DNA of 24,463 bases from Elusimicrobiota bacterium (GTDB lineage Bacteria > CG03 > SLGR01 > PWQF01). The notes under the pieces are model-generated. The model saw only the letters and a list, made by a program, of their open reading frames with translations. It was not told where the DNA came from and did no database searches. A program made the translations under genes and the position numbers. The DNA lies in the NCBI GenBank assembly GCA_003557485.1, contig PWOI01000036.1, positions 1 to 24,463 of the forward strand, in the 5' to 3' direction. Below are positions 7,230 to 16,600 of this stretch, piece after piece. Positions within the stretch are counted from its first letter, which is position 1. Every line of letters starts with the position of its first letter.

Positions 7230-8095
7230 CAGTTTTTCTCCATTATAACTTTCAATTTTTCCTTAAGGGAAGGGTCTATTTTATCCGGGGAAGTAACGAC
7301 AGCAGTCGCAACTGCATCCCCGCAACTGCATTGCCTTGGAGCATCGGGATCTATTTTTCTTATTACACCCTCTACAACTTTCTTTGCGTTAAGGGCATTT
7401 TTTTCAAACTGCTTTACAACCATTTCCGCCGTAACGGCATCGTGCTGGGGGTACCAGCAGTCATAATCCGTGACCATTGCAACTGTCGCATAGCATATCC
7501 CGGCCTCACGGGCAAGTTTTGCTTCCGGAATTGCAGTCATCCCTATTACATCTACTCCCCAGCTTCGGTATATAAGAGATTCCCCAAGTGTGGAAAACTG
7601 GGGTCCTTCAATGCATATATATGTTCCTCCCCTGTGTACCTTTATGCTGGTTTCTTCTGCAACATCAGCGGCAATCCCAGCCAAAGTTTCGCATACAGGT
7701 TTGGAAAAGGAAATATGACCAACGCATCCGCTTGCAAAAAAAGAGGCCGCCCGGGATTTTGTCCTGTCAAAATACTGGTCTACTACTACTATATCACCCA
7801 GTGAAATATGCTCCTTCATACTGCCCACGGCACTGACAGAAATAATTTGTTTTACACCAATTTTTTTCAACGCGTAGATATTCGCCCTTGAATTAACTTC
7901 AGATGGAATAATATAATGACCCCTCCCGTGCCTGGGAAGAAACGCGACTTCTTTTCCGTGCAGTTTACCGGTAATAACGGCATCGGAAGTTTTACCGAAA
8001 GGAGTCTGTATTTCCTGTTCAGAAATATCGCTTAAACCTTCCAGTTCATATACTCCGCTTCCGCCTATTACTCCTATTCTTATCTTTTTAGTCAT
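7229..8095 (-). CDS. mtnP: S-methyl-5'-thioadenosine phosphorylase-type purine phosphorylase
   Basis: At 288 residues this is a full MTAP-family trimer-type phosphorylase. It has the phosphate-binding GGSG (10-13) and PRHGRGH (54-60), the ribose/phosphate segment GGTYICIEGPQFST (156-169), and MTAIPEAKLAREAG followed by MVTDYD, where D210 and D212 are the aspartates that favour adenine over hypoxanthine. It should phosphorolyse methylthioadenosine and possibly adenosine to adenine plus the sugar-1-phosphate. Adenine can then be deaminated by Ade from the same operon. Bacterial MTAP homologues vary in specificity, so the 6-aminopurine preference is more certain than the methylthio preference. 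An ATG follows GGGG at suitable distance, 13 bp after the DHH gene. Confidence 0.88.
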   Translation of the reverse strand: MTKKIRIGVIGGSGVYELEGLSDISEQEIQTPFGKTSDAVITGKLHGKEVAFLPRHGRGHYIIPSEVNSRANIYALKKIGVKQIISVSAVGSMKEHISLGDIVVVDQYFDRTKSRAASFFASGCVGHISFSKPVCETLAGIAADVAEETSIKVHRGGTYICIEGPQFSTLGESLIYRSWGVDVIGMTAIPEAKLAREAGICYATVAMVTDYDCWYPQHDAVTAEMVVKQFEKNALNAKKVVEGVIRKIDPDAPRQCSCGDAVATAVVTSPDKIDPSLKEKLKVIMEKN

Positions 8096-8108
8096 TATTT
8101 ACCCCGTT

Positions 8109-9464
8109 TTATTCTTTAAGGTAATCCATTCCCAACTCTTCTGCTTCTTTCCGGCTCCCGGATGCTTCAGCTTTCTTCATATCATTAATAAGGCCGCGAA
8201 AAACTTCTAAGGCTTCTTCATAAGAAACACCGCTTTTCCTGGTTTTGCACTCTGCCGCAAAAGGATGCCCTCCGCCGGTTATCTCATCTTTGTTATTAAA
8301 TTTTTCCACAAGCCTGCTTGCAAGATTCGAACAGAATTTCCCGGAATGGATTCCTCCGGCCGTGGACCTGAGCGAGAAGTGAACACCCCCTCCGGTTTCC
8401 CTGTTTATCATTATAAAAAGCACTTCTTTATCCCCGGAATTTCTCTTGAGTTCGTTATTGTATACGGACCCGGCCATCGGCATAAGAGGAATATTTTCCC
8501 CCTCAAATTTATAGATATCGGTATTCCCAAAAGTATATACTAGACTGGTATTGCCGGAAAAAAGATTCATTGTCTTATCCCAGTCCTCTTTAAAATATCC
8601 GAATATTTTGCGAATTTTAAAAGGATCTGCGGTATCGTTTATAAAATCTTCAAGAGTTCTCCAGGAAATGAATCCAAAATTGTCCCTCTGTTCTTTAATA
8701 ATATCAAAACTGAACTTCGCATGGTCAAGCTCTGAAAGATTATCATCCCTATCATTATAGAAATACTGGAACCCTCCCCCTCCGATGGCAAAATAAAGTT
8801 CTGTTATCTGGTTTAAAAGGGTTGTGTATTCTCTCTGCGTGAACTCAAACATTGTTGGGCGTGAGCGGATTTTTTCAATCAGGTTGCCAAAGTGATCCTC
8901 TATTCTCTCCCTGTAAAAACATTTAACATAATCCGATATTTCATCTACAGCGGGTTTAACGGCCCAGTCTCCCTTGAGGCCTACAAGAGCAAGAAAATCA
9001 TCATACTTGCTGCCGTACTCTAAATAAGTCATGAGCATATGAGCCAGATATGATGTCGAGCAGCTATAATACCCATTAATGTTAGGGTTGATGAGAAGAC
9101 ATTTTTTGACTTCTCCTATCGGAGGGTGGTGGTCAATAATTATAAATTTATCAACTTTATCAACATATTCGTCATAATAACTTACTGTACCCTTATCGGA
9201 AACTATTACCGCACCATAATCGTCTTTTGCAAGTTCACTGTCCAGGAGCGATTCGTCAAGCTCATATGTCGGAGGAAGCTTAACGACTGCCCGGCCGCCC
9301 ACATTCTCTACCAGTTCTTTAAGTATCGCCCCTGAAGTAAGGCCGTCGGGATCATCATGGGTAAAAATAAGCACATTTTTATTCTTGATGCCGCGAAAAC
9401 TTTCAGCAACACCCTGCCAATTATTATTATTGAACTCTTCCTTTACAAACTTTTCGTAATTCAT
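8109..9464 (-). CDS. DHH/DHHA1-family phosphoesterase
   Basis: This 451-residue protein carries the DHH phosphoesterase motifs THDDPDG (35-41), VSDKGT around D90, and the name-giving IDHHPP with D111-H112-H113. The C-terminal DHHA1 domain contains GGGHPFAAECK (near residue 395). Families of this type include RecJ, nano-RNase/pAp phosphatases and cyclic-dinucleotide phosphodiesterases. The length is greater than NrnA (about 320) and shorter than RecJ; the central insertion (about 190-330) is of unknown role. In this operon a function in trimming oligonucleotides to nucleotides is plausible, but inferred. An ATG follows AAAAGGAGTCT, 9 bp after the pyrimidine phosphorylase gene. Confidence 0.82.
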   Translation of the reverse strand: MNYEKFVKEEFNNNNWQGVAESFRGIKNKNVLIFTHDDPDGLTSGAILKELVENVGGRAVVKLPPTYELDESLLDSELAKDDYGAVIVSDKGTVSYYDEYVDKVDKFIIIDHHPPIGEVKKCLLINPNINGYYSCSTSYLAHMLMTYLEYGSKYDDFLALVGLKGDWAVKPAVDEISDYVKCFYRERIEDHFGNLIEKIRSRPTMFEFTQREYTTLLNQITELYFAIGGGGFQYFYNDRDDNLSELDHAKFSFDIIKEQRDNFGFISWRTLEDFINDTADPFKIRKIFGYFKEDWDKTMNLFSGNTSLVYTFGNTDIYKFEGENIPLMPMAGSVYNNELKRNSGDKEVLFIMINRETGGGVHFSLRSTAGGIHSGKFCSNLASRLVEKFNNKDEITGGGHPFAAECKTRKSGVSYEEALEVFRGLINDMKKAEASGSRKEAEELGMDYLKE

Positions 9465-9473
9465 AGACTCCTT

Positions 9474-10781
9474 TTATTCGATAACATCGATTATTAAATC
9501 CGGCGGCTCGGTTTGGTTCTTGGTTATCTCCAACGCACTAATATACATGTCGGATACCTGTTTCATATCTTTAACAGAGGAGGAATAGAGTTTCGCCAGA
9601 ATCTCCCCTTTTTCAACCCTATCAGAAATTTTCTTAAAAACAGTTATCCCCGCCGAATGGTCAATCTTATCGCTTGTACGTTTACGGCCAGCTCCAAGAG
9701 AAAGGGCAGCAAGCCCTATCTTTCTCGTATCCATTGCGGTTATGTAACCGCCTGAGGGGCTTTTTACTTCAGTTGAATACTCCGGACGCTTTAAAATATT
9801 TTCAGGGTTTTTACAGACTTTCCTGTCACCGCTCTGCGCCTCTATCATGTCCCCGAACTTTTCAAGCGCTGAGCCGTTTCTGAGGTTTCTTTCGGCAATA
9901 TATTTTGCTTCCTCGAGACTCCCGGATTTTCCTGCCAATTTAAGCATCATACCGGCAAGAGTGACCGTAATTCCCCTTATATCATCAGGCCCTTCACCTG
10001 ACATAATTTCAATTGCCTGTTTAATTTCACAGGCGTTTCCTATCTCCATGCCAAGTGGTTGATTCATATCTGAAATTACAGCAGCCATCTTTCTTCCGTT
10101 TTTCTTTCCTGTTTCTATCATTAAACGCGCAAGTTCCCGGGCATCTTTTTCTTTTTTCATAAAGGCTCCCGAACCTGTTTTTACGTCAAGAACAAGGGCT
10201 GATGCCCCTTCGGCAAGTTTTTTACTCATAATACTTGCAGCTATTAACGGTATGCTGTCAACAGTCGCTGTCACATCCCTCAGAGAATACATATCTTTAT
10301 CTGCCGGGGCTATGTTTTTTGTCTGACCTATTATTGCGAGTCCAATTTTTTTCAACTGTTCTTTGAACTGTTCTGCGCTAAGATCTATTCTATAGCCCGG
10401 AATAGACTCAAGTTTATCAAGTGTTCCACCCGTATGGCCAAGTCCCCTGCCGCTCATCATAGGAACAACCATACCGAGCGACGATGCAAGAGGAGCTAAA
10501 ATAAGAGAAACCCCGTCACCAACCCCGCCGGTGGAATGTTTATCTGCGGTAACTCCTTCTATATCCGAAAGATCTATCTGTTCTCCCGATTTGAGCATTA
10601 TATTAGTAAAATCCGAAAGTTCTTCCGTATCCATACCCCGAAAATAAACAGCCATAAGGAAGGCGGACATCTGGTAATCCGGGACAGTGCCACAGACAAA
10701 TCCTCCTACCAGGTACTCCAATTCTTCACGGGAAAGCTTCTTTCCTTCCCTTTTCTTAAATATCAAATCATAAGTATTCAT
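9474..10781 (-). CDS. pdp: Pyrimidine-nucleoside (thymidine/uridine) phosphorylase
   Basis: With the ATG at 10781 the protein has 435 residues and starts MNTYDLIFKKREGKKLS, the normal N-terminus of this family. A TTG six codons earlier is possible but lies inside the preceding gene. The phosphate-binding KHSTGGVGD (81-89) and the family signature SGRGLGHTGGTLDKLES (110-126) are intact, followed by the alpha/beta domain and the C-terminal PyNP domain. It splits uridine, deoxyuridine and thymidine to the base and (deoxy)ribose-1-phosphate, supplying phosphopentomutase encoded two genes upstream. Thymidine versus uridine preference cannot be decided. There are 4 bp between the purine phosphorylase stop and this ATG. 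Confidence 0.93.
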   Translation of the reverse strand: MNTYDLIFKKREGKKLSREELEYLVGGFVCGTVPDYQMSAFLMAVYFRGMDTEELSDFTNIMLKSGEQIDLSDIEGVTADKHSTGGVGDGVSLILAPLASSLGMVVPMMSGRGLGHTGGTLDKLESIPGYRIDLSAEQFKEQLKKIGLAIIGQTKNIAPADKDMYSLRDVTATVDSIPLIAASIMSKKLAEGASALVLDVKTGSGAFMKKEKDARELARLMIETGKKNGRKMAAVISDMNQPLGMEIGNACEIKQAIEIMSGEGPDDIRGITVTLAGMMLKLAGKSGSLEEAKYIAERNLRNGSALEKFGDMIEAQSGDRKVCKNPENILKRPEYSTEVKSPSGGYITAMDTRKIGLAALSLGAGRKRTSDKIDHSAGITVFKKISDRVEKGEILAKLYSSSVKDMKQVSDMYISALEITKNQTEPPDLIIDVIE

Positions 10782-10785
10782 AAAA

Positions 10786-11595
10786 TTACATTTTCTCAAT
10801 TATTTTCTTAACAAGCATTTTGAATTTTTCTTTTGATTTCTCAGTAGTTTCGATGACTTCATCATGGGATAGAGATTCACCGGTTATTCCTGCCGCCATA
10901 TTTGTTATCATTGAAAGACCGAGAACCTTAAGCCCCTTTTTGTTTGCAGCTATAACCTCCGGTACAGTGGACATACCCGCAATATCCGCTCCTATTCTAC
11001 GAAGCATCTCTATCTCCGCCGGTGTCTCATAAGAAGGCCCCTGCATGGCAGCATATACGCCTTTATTTAAAATTAATCCGGCACTGCTGCCTGCCTGCAA
11101 AGCAAGGCTAATCAGCGCGGGATCGTAAGCCCGTGTCATATCTATAAAGTCCGCGCTGCCTTTAAGAGGGTTGTCTCCCATAAGATTTATGTGGTCTTTG
11201 ATTATTACAATATCTCCGGGCCTGTAATCACTATTAATTCCTCCACCTGCATTTGTGATTATAATTTTTTTAATTCCGCAGCCTGCCATAACTTCCACAG
11301 GAAAAACAACCTGCTGCATAGAATATCCTTCGTAAAAATGTATCCTTCCCGCAAGAGCGATAATACTCTTCCCGCAGAGTTCTCCGGCAACTACCTGACC
11401 GCGGTGGCCCTTTACGGAAGAAACCGGAAAATGAGGTATCTCCGGAAAATCAAGTATACCCGGGTTTTTTATTTCATCTGCTAATTCGCCCAGACCGCTT
11501 CCCAATACCAGTCCGATCTTAGGCTCTGAACCGGTTTTGGATTTAATCTTACTTACTGCACGTTTTATATGCTTTTTTCTTCTGCCGGATTGCAT
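10786..11595 (-). CDS. punA: Purine nucleoside phosphorylase (trimeric, PNP family)
   Basis: The 269-residue protein matches trimeric purine nucleoside phosphorylases. It has GLVLGSGLGELAD (28-40), the HRGQ phosphate segment (64-67), TNAGGGIN (114-121), AMQGPSYETPAEIE with the base-binding E194, M208 in AGMSTVPE, and N232 in SMITNMAAG, the residue that marks 6-oxopurine specificity. It should release hypoxanthine or guanine from (deoxy)inosine and (deoxy)guanosine with phosphate. The MTAP-type enzyme covers 6-aminopurines, so the two are complementary. GGAGG sits nine bases before the ATG, and only 2 bp separate the gene from deoB. Confidence 0.93.
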   Translation of the reverse strand: MQSGRRKKHIKRAVSKIKSKTGSEPKIGLVLGSGLGELADEIKNPGILDFPEIPHFPVSSVKGHRGQVVAGELCGKSIIALAGRIHFYEGYSMQQVVFPVEVMAGCGIKKIIITNAGGGINSDYRPGDIVIIKDHINLMGDNPLKGSADFIDMTRAYDPALISLALQAGSSAGLILNKGVYAAMQGPSYETPAEIEMLRRIGADIAGMSTVPEVIAANKKGLKVLGLSMITNMAAGITGESLSHDEVIETTEKSKEKFKMLVKKIIEKM

Positions 11596-11597
11596 TT

Positions 11598-12785
11598 TTA
11601 ATTTCCTCCGTATATTGCGCTTTTAAAACTTGTTCCGAAATTTATATTTCCAATACCCAGAAAATCAGCAACCGTCTGCCCGCAATCGGCATAAGTATTT
11701 CTGAGTCCCAGGTTTGCTTTCTTTTTTATACGTTTTCCCGATACAAGCACCGGAACCATTTCCCTGGTATGATCCGTATGGCCCTCAAACTCCGGATCGC
11801 ATCCGTGATCAGCAGTAATAAAAAGAATATCCTCTTCAGAAAGAGAGTTTATAATACGGGGAAGAAGACCGTCAAACTCTTCCAAAGCATCCGCAAACCC
11901 CCTTGAATCACGGCGGTGTCCGTAGTCCGTATCAAAATCCACAAGATTTGTGAATATAAGCCCGCTACTTCCTCTGTATTTTTCCATAGCTTCGATTGTT
12001 TTATTGACACCGTCTTTATTCCCTGAAGTTTTTATCTCTTCGGTAAGCCCTCTGTGAGCAAATATATCCCCAATTTTTCCCACGCCCACGCTTATTAACC
12101 CCTTGTTTTTGAGTATATCCAGAAGCGTTTCGGACGGCGGTTCGAGAGAAAGATCTTTACGCCCTGCGTTATTCCGCTTAAACTTACCTTTAGATTCACC
12201 GGTAAAAGGCCGGGCTATTACTCTGGACACAGAATTCGGGCCAACAAGTATTTCCCGCGCCTGACGGCAAATCTTATATAATTCTTCAAGGCTTATAACA
12301 TCCTCATGTGCAGCGACCTGAAAAACAGAATCCGCAGAAGTGTAGACTATAGGATTGCCTGTCCGCATATGTTCACCGCCAAGTTCGTCAAGAATAACGG
12401 TTCCCGACGAGGCGTAGTTTCCAAGAGCTTTTCTGCCCGTTTTATCTTCAAACTCCTTTATGACCTCCGGAGGAAACCCTTCCGGATAAACCGGAAAGGA
12501 AAAATCAAGATTAACTCCGGTTATTTCCCAGTGCCCGCTTGTTGTATCTTTTCCCGGAGAATTCTGAAGCATACGGCCGTAGTTTCCATCAGAAACAGGA
12601 ACATAATTCTGCAAATCCGAAATTTCGCCAAGGCCCAGCCGGCAAAGATTGGGCAGGGAAAGGCCACCGGCCGCCTCATCTATGTGTTTCAGCGTGTTAG
12701 CGCCTGTATCCCCATATTTAAAGGCGTCTTCCATATACCCCACCCCCAGACCGTCAAGAACAATTATAACCGCTCTGGATGTCAT
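11598..12785 (-). CDS. deoB: Phosphopentomutase
   Basis: The protein has 395 residues, the usual DeoB length, with the alkaline-phosphatase-fold metal sites: D11 in VLDGLG, KDTTSGHWEITG (79-90, containing the phosphorylated Thr), and a C-terminal ITADHGCDPEFEGHTDH metal cluster. It converts ribose-1-phosphate and deoxyribose-1-phosphate to the 5-phosphates. This is the step that joins the phosphorylases of this operon to DeoC and RpiB of the microcompartment section. The ATGA overlap with ade (4 bp) indicates translational coupling. Confidence 0.95.
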   Translation of the reverse strand: MTSRAVIIVLDGLGVGYMEDAFKYGDTGANTLKHIDEAAGGLSLPNLCRLGLGEISDLQNYVPVSDGNYGRMLQNSPGKDTTSGHWEITGVNLDFSFPVYPEGFPPEVIKEFEDKTGRKALGNYASSGTVILDELGGEHMRTGNPIVYTSADSVFQVAAHEDVISLEELYKICRQAREILVGPNSVSRVIARPFTGESKGKFKRNNAGRKDLSLEPPSETLLDILKNKGLISVGVGKIGDIFAHRGLTEEIKTSGNKDGVNKTIEAMEKYRGSSGLIFTNLVDFDTDYGHRRDSRGFADALEEFDGLLPRIINSLSEEDILFITADHGCDPEFEGHTDHTREMVPVLVSGKRIKKKANLGLRNTYADCGQTVADFLGIGNINFGTSFKSAIYGGN

Positions 12786-14494
12786 TTTATAAACAGTTCC
12801 GCATGTTTCATTTTTTTTACATCGACAAGTCCCTTATCTGTTATCTTAATTTCAGGTATAACGGGCAGGCAAAGAAAAGAAAGAATAAAAAAAGGATCCG
12901 GAGGAGCTGCACCCATTTTCCGTGCGGCTATTATAACTTTTTTCAGGTTTTTATTTACTTTCTCAACAGGTTCTTCACTCATAAGCCCGGCTATCGGAAG
13001 CGACAGTTTTTCTACTGTTTTTCCGTCTTTAACCGCCGCAAGCCCACCTCCCATTTTTATTACTTCAACACAGGCGGCCATAATATCGGAATCTTCTACC
13101 CCGGTTGCAACTATATTATGGGAGTCATGAGATACTGAGGTTGCTATAGCGCCTTCTTTAATGCCCATCCCCTTAAGCATTCCGACAGCAACGTTTCCGC
13201 TGGAGCGATGTCTTTCAACTACGCAAATTTTCAAGAGATCACGTGATGGGTCGGAAACAAGAAAACCATCTCTTTCAGGAGTTTTATATTTTTTTTGCAG
13301 GGTTATTATCTGATCCGGCACAAGTTTAATTGCGCGGACCGAAGGGCCTGAAGCCTTAACAGTAAAATTACCCGGCTCAAGCCATTTGACATTAACAGAG
13401 CCCCTTATATGAACATCTTTCGGTTTCCTCGGCAATTTCTTTATTTTTCCTTTTTCCGCAACAAGGCGGCCGTTTTTGAAAACCATTAGAGGACAGCGGC
13501 TTTTAAAAGATTTCAGAACCTGCATATCTGCTTTATATCCAGGAGCAATCGCACCGTGATTTCTGAGCCCGAAATACCTTGCGGTATTTATAGTTGCCAG
13601 CATTACGGCTACAACCGGATTCATACCCTCTCTGCAGGCCTTTCTTACTATGTGGTTCATATGTCCTTTGTCAATCAGGTCGCCCGGTGACCTATCATCC
13701 GAAACAAAAGAGAAGTTTGAAGCATTAAGGTCTTTTACAAGAGGCAGAAGGTCTATTAGATTTTTTGTTACGGTACCTTCCCTTATCATTATGTGCATAC
13801 CTTTACGGAGTTTTTCACGTGCTTCTTCTATTGCTGTGCTCTCATGGTCCGAAGTTATTCCGGCCGAAATATAAGCAGATAGATCCTTTCCGCACAAACC
13901 GGGAGCATGCCCCTCTATTTTTTTATCAGAAATGAGTTTAAGCTTATCCAGTACATTTTTTTCGCCCTTTATAACACCGGTAAAGTCCATCATTTCCCCA
14001 AGTCCGACAACCCATCTCTGCGATAGGTAAGGAAAAATATCTCCGGCGCTGATAACGGCACCTGAAGTTTCTATAGAGGTAGCCGGGACACAGGAAGGAA
14101 TTGTAAGATATACTTCAAGCGGCTGGTATTTTGATGATTCAAGAATGTATTTAATACCGTCAAGACCCAGCACATTAGCAATTTCATGAGGGTCGGCTAT
14201 AACCGCTGTAGTACCCAGAGGAACAACGGCCCGGGCAAACTCTGAAACCGTTGTCATAGAACTCTCAATATGAATATGTCCGTCAATATAACCGGGAAGA
14301 AGAAGGTTATTTTCAATATCTATAACCCGGCAGGCTTTATACTCCCCGAAACCGCAAATACGCCCGTTATAAACCGCAACATGTTCCCTTGTTATTTCAC
14401 CCGAAAGAACATTTACAAGACGGGCGTTTTTTAAAAGGAGATCTACCTTATTCCGGCCTGCAGCGGCTTTTATAAAACCATCCATTGTTTTCAA
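12782..14494 (-). CDS. ade: Adenine deaminase
   Basis: This 570-residue amidohydrolase has the arrangement of the bacterial Ade family. The first metal motif is GHIHIESS with H73 and H75, then ADPHEIANVLG with D101 and H103, a later SDHESTAIEEA segment, and the C-terminal VSHDSHNIVATG motif typical of this family. It converts adenine to hypoxanthine and ammonia, so adenine released by the MTAP-type enzyme can merge with the inosine branch. A TTG start at 14494 lies five bases from AAAGGAG; the ATG three codons later is an alternative with poorer spacing. It follows the transketolase gene after 21 bp. Confidence 0.94.
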   Translation of the reverse strand: MKTMDGFIKAAAGRNKVDLLLKNARLVNVLSGEITREHVAVYNGRICGFGEYKACRVIDIENNLLLPGYIDGHIHIESSMTTVSEFARAVVPLGTTAVIADPHEIANVLGLDGIKYILESSKYQPLEVYLTIPSCVPATSIETSGAVISAGDIFPYLSQRWVVGLGEMMDFTGVIKGEKNVLDKLKLISDKKIEGHAPGLCGKDLSAYISAGITSDHESTAIEEAREKLRKGMHIMIREGTVTKNLIDLLPLVKDLNASNFSFVSDDRSPGDLIDKGHMNHIVRKACREGMNPVVAVMLATINTARYFGLRNHGAIAPGYKADMQVLKSFKSRCPLMVFKNGRLVAEKGKIKKLPRKPKDVHIRGSVNVKWLEPGNFTVKASGPSVRAIKLVPDQIITLQKKYKTPERDGFLVSDPSRDLLKICVVERHRSSGNVAVGMLKGMGIKEGAIATSVSHDSHNIVATGVEDSDIMAACVEVIKMGGGLAAVKDGKTVEKLSLPIAGLMSEEPVEKVNKNLKKVIIAARKMGAAPPDPFFILSFLCLPVIPEIKITDKGLVDVKKMKHAELFIK

Positions 14495-14515
14495 GGAAAC
14501 TCCTTTGTCGGTCTA

Positions 14516-16543
14516 TTACTTTTTTTTCTCAACAAGCTCCTTTGCTTTACGGGCTATATTCTCTGCGACAAGGCCGTGCTCTATAAGAAGTTCCCACGGC
14601 TGACCGCTTTCCCCGAACCTGTCATCCACTCCAACCATATCCATAACAACGGGTGAATTATAGTCCTTTAAGGAACAGACGGCGCCGGCTATTATATTTC
14701 CGAACCCGCTCTTCTGGTGCTCCTCGCATGTAACTATTGCGTTGGTATCCTCTGCTGCTTTGATTATAGTTCCTTTATCAAGAGGCTTGACCGTATGTAT
14801 ATTTATGACGCGGCTGTCGATACCAAACTCCTCCTTAAGAATCCAGGCGGCCCGCATTGACTCCGTAACCATAGCCCCGCAGGCTATCAGCGATATATCT
14901 TCACCTTCAGGCTGATACTGACTACCTAGGTGCCACTGGAAAGCATCTGCAAAATTTTCACGCTCTCCTCTATACCTGATTACAAGAGCTTCCCCGAATT
15001 TAAAAGGCGTCTGCGGATTAGTAACAACTGCTGTCGCCTCTCTTCCATATCTTATAACCGCAGGACCGTCAATAAGGGCAAGAGCCCTGGTCATGCGCTC
15101 TGTTTCCAGAGAATCACAGGGTGTAGCAAGTATAATATCCGGTATATAATTTATCAGAGCTATTTCTTCAAGAGACTGATGTGTCGCCCCGTCAGGACCT
15201 ACAGAAATACCTCCGTGGGACGCCGCAACTTTAACATTAAACTTGTTATAGCATACCGTAGTTCTGAGCTGTTCCCAGTTCCTTCCTGTTGCAAAAACAC
15301 CGAAAGAACCTGTAAAGGCAAGGCGTCCTTCTTTTGCCAGGCCCGAAGCCGCGAGTGTCGCATTGGCCTCTGCTATACCCATACTGAAAAACCTGTTTTT
15401 TCTATCGGGATTATCCTTGTAAAACTGGTCAATTTTAATTGAACCGGAAAGGTCGCAGCCCAGGGCAACCGTGTTTTCATCCGCGCCTAGTTCTTTAACT
15501 GCACGGCCGAACCCTACCCTTGTCGCTTCCATAACAGACTTCATTCTGTCTGATGAGTTCCACCAGTACGAACGGGAAAAACCGGAAAGTTTATTTTGGA
15601 TTCTTTTTTCAATTTTCTGCTGGTAATCATCCGCAATTTTTAAAAGTGAATCAACTTTTTCAGCGGTAAATCCCGGAGCGCCGATATCTTCCAGCGCCTG
15701 ATCGAGCGACTCGTCTCCGCAGCGTCCGTCCTTTGGACAGATCCCATGGTAGCCAACCTTATGCTCAGCATAAGAAACGCCCTTACCTTTAACTGTTTCA
15801 GCTATTACTACAGTTGGAGCCCCTTTAAAATTTCTGGCATTTTCAAGAGCGTTTACAATTTCTTCCATGTTATGCCCGTCAACCTCAATAACATTCCAGC
15901 AAAAAGACTCGTACTTATTTTTAAGTGAGCTCAAACACATTATTTCGTCCGTAGCGCCATCTATCTGAAGGCCATTTTTATCAATTATGGCAATAAGGTT
16001 ATCGAGCCGGTAATGTGCAGCGCTCATTACTGACTCCCATACCGAACCCTCATTCTGTTCCCCGTCACCCATTATACAGTAAACATTGTTCTCTCTCTTC
16101 TTAAGGCGGCTGTCAAGCGCGCTCCCTACGGCTACTCCAAGTCCGTGACCCAAAGACCCGCTGGAAAGCTCAACACCCGGAATTGCAAGCCTGTTGGGGT
16201 GCCCGTCAAAACCCGACTTGAGTTTTCTCAGTTTGACAATGTCTTCTATGGGAAAATAACCAGAAATACCAAGAGACGTATAGAGGGCCGGAGCTTTGTG
16301 CCCCGCTGACCAGAATATTCTGTCCCGGTCATCCCAACCGGGATTGGCCGGATCATGTTTTGCAACTTTCAGATAAAGCGCAGCAGCTATATCCATTATG
16401 GAAAGTGTACCTCCGGTATGTCCTGATCCGGCTGCGGTCAGGGCAACCATACTGTAGGCTCTCATTTCTTTTGCTTTCTCTTCAAGCTCAACTATGGAAT
16501 ACTCTTTTCTCATCTTATTTGTTGAAGAATCTGTTATAGGCAT
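14516..16543 (-). CDS. tkt: Transketolase (single-chain)
   Basis: With the ATG at 16543 the protein has 675 residues and contains all three transketolase domains. The N-terminal part has GHTGGTL (42-48), SAGHKAPALY and the thiamine-diphosphate motif GDGEQNEG (159-166). The middle domain has MGIAEANA with the catalytic glutamate E392 and SHGGISVGPDGATHQ. The C-terminal domain ends around residue 675. Several thermophiles split this enzyme in two; here it is fused. It interconverts pentose phosphates with fructose-6-phosphate and glyceraldehyde-3-phosphate, taking the ribose-5-phosphate and ribulose-5-phosphate generated in this locus. A start 13 codons upstream is open, but the Shine-Dalgarno AAGAAGGA favours 16543. 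Confidence 0.93.
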   Translation of the reverse strand: MPITDSSTNKMRKEYSIVELEEKAKEMRAYSMVALTAAGSGHTGGTLSIMDIAAALYLKVAKHDPANPGWDDRDRIFWSAGHKAPALYTSLGISGYFPIEDIVKLRKLKSGFDGHPNRLAIPGVELSSGSLGHGLGVAVGSALDSRLKKRENNVYCIMGDGEQNEGSVWESVMSAAHYRLDNLIAIIDKNGLQIDGATDEIMCLSSLKNKYESFCWNVIEVDGHNMEEIVNALENARNFKGAPTVVIAETVKGKGVSYAEHKVGYHGICPKDGRCGDESLDQALEDIGAPGFTAEKVDSLLKIADDYQQKIEKRIQNKLSGFSRSYWWNSSDRMKSVMEATRVGFGRAVKELGADENTVALGCDLSGSIKIDQFYKDNPDRKNRFFSMGIAEANATLAASGLAKEGRLAFTGSFGVFATGRNWEQLRTTVCYNKFNVKVAASHGGISVGPDGATHQSLEEIALINYIPDIILATPCDSLETERMTRALALIDGPAVIRYGREATAVVTNPQTPFKFGEALVIRYRGERENFADAFQWHLGSQYQPEGEDISLIACGAMVTESMRAAWILKEEFGIDSRVINIHTVKPLDKGTIIKAAEDTNAIVTCEEHQKSGFGNIIAGAVCSLKDYNSPVVMDMVGVDDRFGESGQPWELLIEHGLVAENIARKAKELVEKKK

Positions 16544-16548
16544 CTTTT

Positions 16549-16556
16549 TCCTTCTT
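16549..16556 (-). promoter_or_regulatory. Ribosome binding site that decides the transketolase start
   Basis: AAGAAGGA on the - strand lies five bases before ATG 16543-16541. The upstream in-frame ATG at 16582 has no such sequence. Confidence 0.6.
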
Positions 16557-16600
16557 TCGTGATAAAACATCCTTATTTTCACATATTTGCACAGTTTTAA

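Noticed and set aside
7112-7804. + strand open frame of 230 codons opposite mtnP and the PfkB gene
   Set aside because: The composition is typical of an antisense frame (many Tyr, Cys, Phe), there is no ribosome site, and it spans the junction of two real genes.
9474-10781. AMP phosphorylase and a RuBisCO-linked pentose bisphosphate pathway
   Set aside because: The phosphorylase has the bacterial PyNP N-terminus and length, and no ribose-1,5-bisphosphate isomerase or RuBisCO is present in the window.
12306-13130. Long + strand open frame (274 codons) opposite deoB and ade
   Set aside because: It lies antisense across two well-recognised enzymes, has low-complexity, Cys/Phe/Arg-rich content and matches no family I know. 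It is a shadow of the coding strand.
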